Assembly (NCBI GenBank): GCA_964478455.1
Contig: CAYZJD010000051.1
Span: 1-17,526, forward strand
DNA from: CAYZJD01 sp964478455
GTDB lineage: Bacteria > Acidobacteriota > Terriglobia > Bryobacterales > Bryobacteraceae
Direction: 5' to 3'
DNA: 17,526 bases
This document shows positions 12,306 through 17,526 of the stretch, one piece after another (positions within the stretch are counted from its first letter, which is position 1; each line of letters starts with the position of its first letter). A program made the translations under genes and the position numbers. The notes below the pieces were generated by a model, which worked only from the letters and a program-made list of their open reading frames with translations, was not told the DNA's origin and made no database searches.

Positions 12306-14243
12306 ATGGACCGGGGGCCCGGTCAAATGCGGCCCGTCGAGTTGCTTCCTCCTGCGCGGCGCCTGGCGGCGCTGTTCTTCGCCGTGATTCTGCTCCCCGC
12401 CGGTGCGCTCGTGTGGCTGGGCGCGCGGCTGATCCAGCAGGACCGTGCGCTGGAGCAACAGCGCACCCAGGAACGGCTGGGAGTCGCCGCGGACCGGGTA
12501 GCGGCACAGATCGAAAGGTCACTTGCGCAGTTGGCGGCTAGCCTGCCGACGCTGGAGATCCCGCCAGGGCGGGATGCGGTGGTGGTGGAGTTTGACCAGC
12601 GGAGCGTCCGCCTCAAATCCGGCGGCCCGCTCATCTACCTGCCCGTGGTTCCCGTGACGAGGGAAGGCAACGGGGCCGTGTTTGCGGCGGGTGAGCGGCT
12701 GGAGTTCGCCGAGCGGGACTACACGCGGGCCGAGCGGGCGTGGCGCGATGCTGCCCAGCACGCCGACCCGAGTGTCCGCGCCGGGGCGCTGGTCCGGCTG
12801 GGCCGGGTGCTGCGCAAGCTGGGCCGGCTCAAGGAAGCCCTGGCCGTCTATGAGGAGTTGGAGCGGCTCGGCGGCGTCGCGGTGGGCGGCGAGCCAGCCG
12901 GTCTCGTGGCGCGGCAGGCTCGTTGTTCGGTGCTGAACGATCTGAAGCGGATCGAGGAACTGCGGCGGGAGGCGTCCGCGCTCGACCGCGATCTCCAGTC
13001 TGGACGGTGGCGGCTCGACCGTCCAACGTGGCAGTTTCACACAAGCAGCGTCCGGAGGTGGCTGACAGTTCCACCCACGGCGGAACCGGCGGCCGCGCTC
13101 GCCGGCGGGGTCGGCTGGGTCTACAGGGCGTGGCGCGACGAGTTGCCAGCTACCGGACGGCGAGCAATTTGGGCCAGCGGCCAGCCAGTGCTGACGCTGT
13201 GGCGCGCGGGGACGGACCAGGCGCTGGCGCTCGTGACAGGTTCGGAGTTCCTCCGCTCCCAGTGGGGCGACGCCTGGCGGCAGCTCGGTGTGCAGGTGTT
13301 GCTGGCTGATCTGGAAGGAAAGTCCTGGCTGGGACAATCGCCGGCGCCGGGCGCCGTGGTGGCGCGCACCGCCGCGGAGACAGGACTGCCGTGGACGCTG
13401 CTCGTGGCGGGCCTGGGCCCGGGCAAGGAAGCCGCGGAACTGGCAGGTCGCCGGAGGCTGCTGCTGGCGGGGCTGGCGCTGATGGCTGTGCTGGTTCTGG
13501 CGGGCGGCTACGCCATCGCCCGCTCGGTAACGCGCGAGTTGGAGGTAGCGCGGCTCCAGTCCGATTTCGTCTCTGCCGTCTCTCACGAGTTCCGGACTCC
13601 CCTCACCTCGATGCGCCACTTGACAGAGTTACTCGAAACCGAAGCCATCGCCGACCCCGATCGCCGCCGGCAGTACTATCGCGTGCTTTGTCGGGAGACC
13701 GGACGGCTGCACCGCCTGGTCGAAAACCTGCTGAACTTCGGCCGTATGGAGGCCGGCAAGCTCGGGTACCGTTTCGAGCGGCTGGACCCGGTGGAACTGG
13801 TGCGCGGCGTGGCAACCGAATTTGCGCAGGAGCCGGCGGCCGCTCGCCACCGTATCGAACTCGAGCCGGCAATGGACTTTCCCCCGGTGCGGGCTGATCG
13901 CGAAGCGCTGGGCCGGGCGCTGTGGAACCTGCTCGACAACGCTGTGAAGTACTCGCCCGAGCAATCCTCCGTGTGGGTGAGCCTGAAGCGGGACCATCAC
14001 CGGGTAGCCATCTCCGTGCGCGACGAAGGCGCAGGGGTCCTGCCCGAAGAGCGCGAGGCAATCTTCCGTAAGTTCGTGCGCGGGGCGGCATCAAAGAACG
14101 CCGGGTTGAAAGGGAGCGGCATCGGGCTGACGATGGTCCAACACATCGTCAGGGCGCACCGCGGCGAGATCCACCTGGAGAGCGAGCCAGGCAAGGGGAG
14201 CACATTCACGATCCTTCTGCCAGGGGAGGAAGTCGGCCTATGA
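12306..14243 (+). CDS. Membrane sensor histidine kinase with a TPR-like extracytoplasmic region
   Basis: Inner-membrane sensor of a two-component system. A first membrane helix (LAALFFAVILLPAGALVWLG, 20-39) and a second (LLLAGLALMAVLVLAGGYAI, 385-404) enclose a large sensor region. That region contains a helical TPR-like stretch (about 124-187: FAAGERLEFAERDYTRAERA, ALVRLGRVLRKLGRLKEALA). The cytoplasmic part has the H box SHEFRTPLTSM (His427), N box NLLDNAVKYS (541-550), G1 VRDEGAGV with Asp573, F box IFRKFVRG and G2 GSGIGLTM (603-610), so it should be active. The start may be the ATG at 12306 or that at 12327; the latter fits better if the TACAAT at 12302 is the -10. The stop overlaps the regulator's ATG. 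Confidence 0.9.
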   Translation: MDRGPGQMRPVELLPPARRLAALFFAVILLPAGALVWLGARLIQQDRALEQQRTQERLGVAADRVAAQIERSLAQLAASLPTLEIPPGRDAVVVEFDQRSVRLKSGGPLIYLPVVPVTREGNGAVFAAGERLEFAERDYTRAERAWRDAAQHADPSVRAGALVRLGRVLRKLGRLKEALAVYEELERLGGVAVGGEPAGLVARQARCSVLNDLKRIEELRREASALDRDLQSGRWRLDRPTWQFHTSSVRRWLTVPPTAEPAAALAGGVGWVYRAWRDELPATGRRAIWASGQPVLTLWRAGTDQALALVTGSEFLRSQWGDAWRQLGVQVLLADLEGKSWLGQSPAPGAVVARTAAETGLPWTLLVAGLGPGKEAAELAGRRRLLLAGLALMAVLVLAGGYAIARSVTRELEVARLQSDFVSAVSHEFRTPLTSMRHLTELLETEAIADPDRRRQYYRVLCRETGRLHRLVENLLNFGRMEAGKLGYRFERLDPVELVRGVATEFAQEPAAARHRIELEPAMDFPPVRADREALGRALWNLLDNAVKYSPEQSSVWVSLKRDHHRVAISVRDEGAGVLPEEREAIFRKFVRGAASKNAGLKGSGIGLTMVQHIVRAHRGEIHLESEPGKGSTFTILLPGEEVGL

Positions 14244-14914
14244 CGAAGATCCTTGTTGTGGAAGACGAGCCCGGGATTGCCATGGCCCTCGAAGACGACC
14301 TGCGCCTCGAGGGCTATGGGGTGGAGTTGGCGCGGGACGGCGAATCGGCGGTGCGCCGGGCGCGAGAAGAAGCCTTCGACCTGATCCTGCTCGACGTGTT
14401 GCTGCCCCGCAAGGACGGCTTCGAGGTGTGCCGGCAACTGCGGCGGGGCGGGCTGCGCACGCCGATTATCATGCTCACGGCCAAGACGCAGGAGGCGGAA
14501 AAGATCCTGGGGCTCGATTCAGGCGCCGATGACTACATCACCAAGCCGTACAGCCCGCGCGAACTGCGGGCGCGCATCCGGGCGGCATTGCGCCGCGCAT
14601 CGCCGGAGAGCCCTGAGGTTTATCGCTTCGGCGACGCCGAAGTGGACTTCGCGCGTTGCGAATTGCGCCGAGCGGGGCAGCGCGTGGACCTGACGCCCCT
14701 CGAGTTCAAGCTGCTGGCCGCCTTCGTCCGGCGGCGGGGTCGCGTGTTGACCCGCGAGCAACTGCTCGACGAGGTGTGGGGCCGCGGCACGTTCGTTACC
14801 GAGCGAGTGGTGGACAACCAGGTGACGAATCTGCGGAAGAAGATCGAGTCGTCGCCGTCGCAGCCGCGCTACCTGTCGAGCGTTCGGGGCATCGGCTACC
14901 GCTTCGACGGATGA
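14240..14914 (+). CDS. OmpR/PhoB-family response regulator
   Basis: 224 residues: receiver domain 1-118 with the acidic pocket E8/D9, phosphoacceptor Asp52 (LILLDVLLP), Thr80 and Lys102 (YITKPYSPREL); then a winged helix 126-222 (LTPLEFKLLAAFVRRRGRVL, VVDNQVTNLRKKIE, VRGIGYRF). The ATG overlaps the kinase TGA, so the two are translationally coupled and are a cognate pair. Members of this family bind tandem repeats about 11 bp apart, matching the boxes at 12254-12280 and 14919-14945. These suggest that it controls its own operon and the following propeller gene. Confidence 0.94.
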   Translation: MTKILVVEDEPGIAMALEDDLRLEGYGVELARDGESAVRRAREEAFDLILLDVLLPRKDGFEVCRQLRRGGLRTPIIMLTAKTQEAEKILGLDSGADDYITKPYSPRELRARIRAALRRASPESPEVYRFGDAEVDFARCELRRAGQRVDLTPLEFKLLAAFVRRRGRVLTREQLLDEVWGRGTFVTERVVDNQVTNLRKKIESSPSQPRYLSSVRGIGYRFDG

Positions 14915-14918
14915 AGGA

Positions 14919-14945
14919 TGACGCAACGGTGATGTAGCCGTGACA
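14919..14945. promoter_or_regulatory. Three TGAC-like direct repeats at 11-bp spacing before the TPR/propeller gene
   Basis: TGACG at 14919, TGATG at 14930 and TGACA at 14941, exactly 11 bp apart. The last unit shares the nine-base string GCCGTGACA with the middle unit of the array before the kinase (12261-12269 and 14937-14945). It lies between the response-regulator stop (14914) and the next gene. No clear -10 hexamer follows. Confidence 0.6.
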
Positions 14946-14988
14946 CTACCATGGGCCGCCCGCGACAAAGCCTCCCCATGCTGAAGCC

Positions 14989-14995
14989 AAGGAGG
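14989..14995 (+). promoter_or_regulatory. Strong ribosome binding site of the TPR/propeller gene
   Basis: AAGGAGG with a 5-nt spacer before the ATG at 15001, one of the clearest Shine-Dalgarno sequences in the window. It fixes the start and suggests efficient translation. Confidence 0.85.
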
Positions 14996-15000
14996 CAGAA

Positions 15001-17094
15001 ATGAACAAGATTTGGATGATCGCGGTGGTGGCGGCGAGCCTCTGCGCGGCGCAACGCGATAACAACGCCGAGACGCTGCTCAAGGCTGCCCACTACAAGG
15101 CGTTCGTGGATGGCGACCTCGAGGCCGCTATCGCGCAGTACAAGAAGATCCTGGCCGCCCACGCGGAAAACCACGCTGTGGCGGCGAAGGCGCTCATCGA
15201 GATTGGCGGTTGCTACGAGAAGCTGGGCAATGCCGAGGCGCGGAAAGCCTACGAGCGGGTGGTGCGGGACTACTCCGATCAGCGCAGCCTGGTCGCCCAG
15301 GCCCGGGCGCGACTGGCGGCCCTCGGGGCGGTGGCGCCCGGGGGCAAGGGGACCGGCGCCGTCATTCGGGACCTGAAGATCGAGTTGTACGGGGAACACA
15401 GACTTTCGCCGGACGGGAACAGAGTCGCCTACACACGTCCCTGGGCCAAGGGGGCCGCAAACCTGTTTCTGCGGAACCTGGCTGACGGATCGGACCGGCA
15501 GGCGACTGATCTGAAACGCGGGGGCGCGTTCGCTCCCGTGTGGTCGCCGGATGGGACGAAGATCGCTTATGAGTTCTGGGAGTACGCCGGGAAGAACGAG
15601 ATGCGGATCCTGTCCCTGGAAACAGGCGAGGATCGAGGCACGGGCATCAAGGGGTCCCCGCTGGATTGGTCGCGTGACGGCCGCTTTATCCTGTATTCGA
15701 CCGGAGATTGGCCTGACAATCCTACGCTCGTTCTTCTGCCGGTCGCCGGCGGGGCTTCCAGAACGCTGCTAAACGGGAAGGAGTTCAAGGGGGAAATCTG
15801 GCCTGCGCGGTTCCGGTTCTCTCCGGACGGTAACTACATCAGCTTCTCCGCGAAAGAGGGCGGTACTGCCGGCATCTATCTCGTCCGCGTCGAAGGCGGC
15901 CGGCCGGTCAGGATCACCGGTGACCGCACCGAGGACTACGACCCGATCTGGGCGCCGGACGGCAAGACGCTGTTCTTCATTAGCAGCCGCGCCTTCGGCC
16001 GCCGGGACCTGTGGGCGCTGCGAGTCGAGAACGGAAGGGCGGCGGGCGAACCCTGGATGGTTCAGAGCGCCATGGATAACGCGAGCTTGTTTTCCCTAAC
16101 CGAGGACGGCTGGCTGCTGTTCGCCCGCATCCGGGATGAGTCTTACGTCTATGTGACTGCGATCGATCCCGAAACCAGGCAACCGCTCGGGGAGGCCGTC
16201 CGTCTGACGCAGGAACCAACGGGATGGCCCACTGCGGCCTGGTCTCCCGACGGGAAACGGATCGCTTATATAGCAGGTGAGCTTGACAGGGAACGGAAGC
16301 TCTGGGTGATGGCGGCGGACGGAGGCGACAAGCAGGAGGTCGCTCGTGTGTCCCTCCCCGGCAATGCGCCGCTCGCCTGGGCGCCTGACAGTGACCGTAT
16401 CTACCTGGTCGACAAGCCGCCGGAGAGCGGAAGCGGCATCTATTCGGTCTCGGTTTCGACGAGGGAGAGGAAGCCTGTTCTCCTGGACCGGGAAATCGTT
16501 GGCCACGTGGCCTGCTCACCGGATGGCAAGCGGCTGGCCTTCCTCCGAGGCTACGAGCCGTACCGGATCTTCGTGGCGGATACAGACGGCAGGAATCTCA
16601 AGCAGCTCACGTTCGACAAGAACTTGGTGGCGTATCCGGCGTGGTCTCCCGATGGAAAGCAGATTGCCCTCTTCCGTCTCGGTGAGGCAGAAAGAAGGAG
16701 CTTGACGCTCCTTAACCCGGACAGTGGAGAACTCACGGAATTGTTCGGCAGCTCGTATGAGCACGACAGATTCTGGGAACCGTCGTGGTCGCCGGACGGG
16801 CAGTACATCGCCTGGGTGTCACCGACCGGGCCCCAGGACCCAGCCGCTGCAAGCAGCGGGGGCTTGAGTGAAGAGATCAGGTTCGCTCGGGTGGCGGGCG
16901 GGCAGCCGGAGTCGTTCAGATTCAAGGCGGAGGCCGCGGTCAAAGCCGGGCTGGGTTCGCCGAAGTGGTCGCCGGACGGAAAGAAGATGCTGTTTACGGC
17001 GTCCAGTTCGGCATACACACTCCTGCTGATGGAGAACTTCCTGCCGGACGCGGGCGAGATCAAGAAAGCAACCGCGGCCGCTCCCCCACGCTAG
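15001..17094 (+). CDS. Exported TPR + PD40/TolB-type beta-propeller protein
   Basis: 697 residues. The N terminus MNKIWMIAVVAASLCAAQ is a signal peptide, so the protein is periplasmic or exported; a Cys is present but the lipobox is poor. Residues about 20-110 are helical and TPR-like (LLKAAHYKAFVDGDLEAAIA, KALIEIGGCYEKLGNAEARK). From about residue 130 on there are around ten PD40/WD40-like blades marked by WSPDGxxIAY or variants (WSPDGTKIAYEFW, FSPDGNYISFS, WAPDGKTLFFI, WSPDGKRIAYIAG, CSPDGKRLAFL, WSPDGKQIALF, WSPDGQYIAWV, WSPDGKKMLFT). It ends shortly after the last blade, with no peptidase or other catalytic domain, so a binding or scaffold role is likely. Downstream of the two-component pair with a shared upstream box. 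Confidence 0.88.
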   Translation: MNKIWMIAVVAASLCAAQRDNNAETLLKAAHYKAFVDGDLEAAIAQYKKILAAHAENHAVAAKALIEIGGCYEKLGNAEARKAYERVVRDYSDQRSLVAQARARLAALGAVAPGGKGTGAVIRDLKIELYGEHRLSPDGNRVAYTRPWAKGAANLFLRNLADGSDRQATDLKRGGAFAPVWSPDGTKIAYEFWEYAGKNEMRILSLETGEDRGTGIKGSPLDWSRDGRFILYSTGDWPDNPTLVLLPVAGGASRTLLNGKEFKGEIWPARFRFSPDGNYISFSAKEGGTAGIYLVRVEGGRPVRITGDRTEDYDPIWAPDGKTLFFISSRAFGRRDLWALRVENGRAAGEPWMVQSAMDNASLFSLTEDGWLLFARIRDESYVYVTAIDPETRQPLGEAVRLTQEPTGWPTAAWSPDGKRIAYIAGELDRERKLWVMAADGGDKQEVARVSLPGNAPLAWAPDSDRIYLVDKPPESGSGIYSVSVSTRERKPVLLDREIVGHVACSPDGKRLAFLRGYEPYRIFVADTDGRNLKQLTFDKNLVAYPAWSPDGKQIALFRLGEAERRSLTLLNPDSGELTELFGSSYEHDRFWEPSWSPDGQYIAWVSPTGPQDPAAASSGGLSEEIRFARVAGGQPESFRFKAEAAVKAGLGSPKWSPDGKKMLFTASSSAYTLLLMENFLPDAGEIKKATAAAPPR

Positions 17095-17287
17095 CGGCAG
17101 GCGAACGAGGGCCGTCGGGCCCGCTGCTGTGGCTGCGACGCGCTATGAACTGCGGGCCCCGGCTCCTTGTCGGCCGTGCTGCGCCAACTGCTTGATCCGG
17201 CGAGCGGGGCAGGTCCCCGACGCCGCCGGCGCGCCACCCACCACCTTGCCAACAGCGTAGCCCTTCTTTTCGTATTGAGAAATTTAA
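17095..17287. other. Intergenic stretch after the propeller gene
   Basis: No gene is supported. An eight-pair hairpin (GGGCCCGC 17117-17124 with GCGGGCCC 17152-17159, loop 27) sits 22 nt past the stop and might end the transcript, but it has no T tract. Base composition falls toward A+T at about 17265-17310, unlike the surrounding coding DNA. Confidence 0.35.
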
Positions 17288-17526
17288 GGAAGCAGTTTAA
17301 ACTTCTCATACTTCCAACTGCTGCCGTTCAGCTTGGTCGAAAGCGACAAAGCCAGCCGCCACGGGCAGGTGTTGAACAGAACGGACCTCGCCGCCCCGCT
17401 CGGCGTCTCAGTCCCCACCGTCATTGACTGGCTCCATATTCTCGAAGTGACAGGGCAGAATCATCCTTGTCCCTCCTTACTTTGAGAACTTCGGCAAGCG
17501 GTTGATCAAGTCGCCGAGGGTATACC
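17288..17526 (+). pseudogene. Remnant of a DUF4143-type AAA ATPase, frameshifted and cut by the window edge
   Basis: From about 17354 the + strand encodes SRHGQVLNRTDLAAPLGVSV and then PTVIDWLHILEVTGQ, the winged-helix segment typical of DUF4143-containing ATP-binding proteins. After GQ at about 17454 the frame breaks. Shifting by one base restores IILVPPYFENFGKRLIKSPR and VY, the expected continuation, so a single-base insertion lies near 17453-17457 (CAGAATCATC). The N-terminal P-loop ATPase is absent: upstream, only LLPFSL (about 17318-17335) faintly resembles the end of that domain, and a TAA at 17285-17287 closes the frame. It could be a decaying gene or, for the frameshift alone, a sequencing error. 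The rest lies outside the window. Confidence 0.62.

Noticed and set aside
12519..13619. 366-codon minus-strand frame inside the histidine kinase gene
   Set aside because: Antisense shadow of a well-supported kinase with intact catalytic boxes; no domain recognised.
17167..17427. 86-codon + strand frame after the propeller gene
   Set aside because: It crosses the DUF4143-like remnant in a different frame and resembles no family; the remnant frame has real similarity, this one does not.

Overview
This window looks like a chromosomal segment of a high-GC (roughly two thirds G+C by eye), free-living bacterium, most probably an acidobacterium of the Bryobacterales/Solibacter type. That placement is an inference from the high GC, the TPR + PD40/TolB-type propeller protein, the style of the small basic hypothetical protein and the housekeeping gene content. 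No rRNA or tRNA was seen to confirm it.

Layout, left to right. (1) 95-1300 (-): exported kinesin-light-chain-type TPR protein. (2) 1657-4362 (-): compact operon of a glucuronokinase-like GHMP kinase, purM and purN, with a 4-nt purM/purN overlap. (3) 4389-4670: intergenic block filled by two copies of a palindromic repeat, apparently one nested in the other. (4) 4696-5477 (+): dtd (D-aminoacyl-tRNA deacylase) and a small basic protein with its own promoter overlapping the dtd stop codon. (5) 5484-7834 (-): cbiM-cbiQ-cbiO energy-coupling-factor metal importer, diverging from nikR. (6) 7928-8718 (+): nikR overlapping acpS. (7) 8718-8818: a third copy of the palindromic repeat in the convergent gap. 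(8) 8839-9993 (-): greA and a CDP-alcohol phosphatidyltransferase. (9) 10101-10917: divergent VOC protein and alkyltransferase-like protein. (10) 10945-12138 (-): uroporphyrinogen-decarboxylase-family protein. (11) 12306-17094 (+): two-component system (a kinase with a TPR-like extracytoplasmic part and an OmpR/PhoB-type regulator) followed by an exported TPR + beta-propeller protein. (12) 17288-17526: frameshifted remnant of a DUF4143-type ATPase running off the window edge.

How genes work together. The CbiM-Q-O importer carries a PDGLE (CbiN-like) tail on CbiM. It is divergent from NikR with a 29-bp dyad between them, which points to nickel uptake under NikR control. The two-component system and the propeller gene share a distinctive upstream motif: three TGAC-like repeats spaced exactly 11 bp apart, present both before the histidine kinase (12254, 12265, 12276) and before the propeller gene (14919, 14930, 14941). 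This is the layout expected for a PhoB/OmpR-type regulator, so I infer an autoregulated three-gene sensory/effector module.

The most novel material is non-coding. One is the roughly 100-bp palindromic repeat family (three copies, one nested, with complementary arm changes). The other is the shared 11-bp-periodic box of the two-component module. I see no CRISPR array, prophage, complete insertion sequence, tRNA or rRNA in this window.
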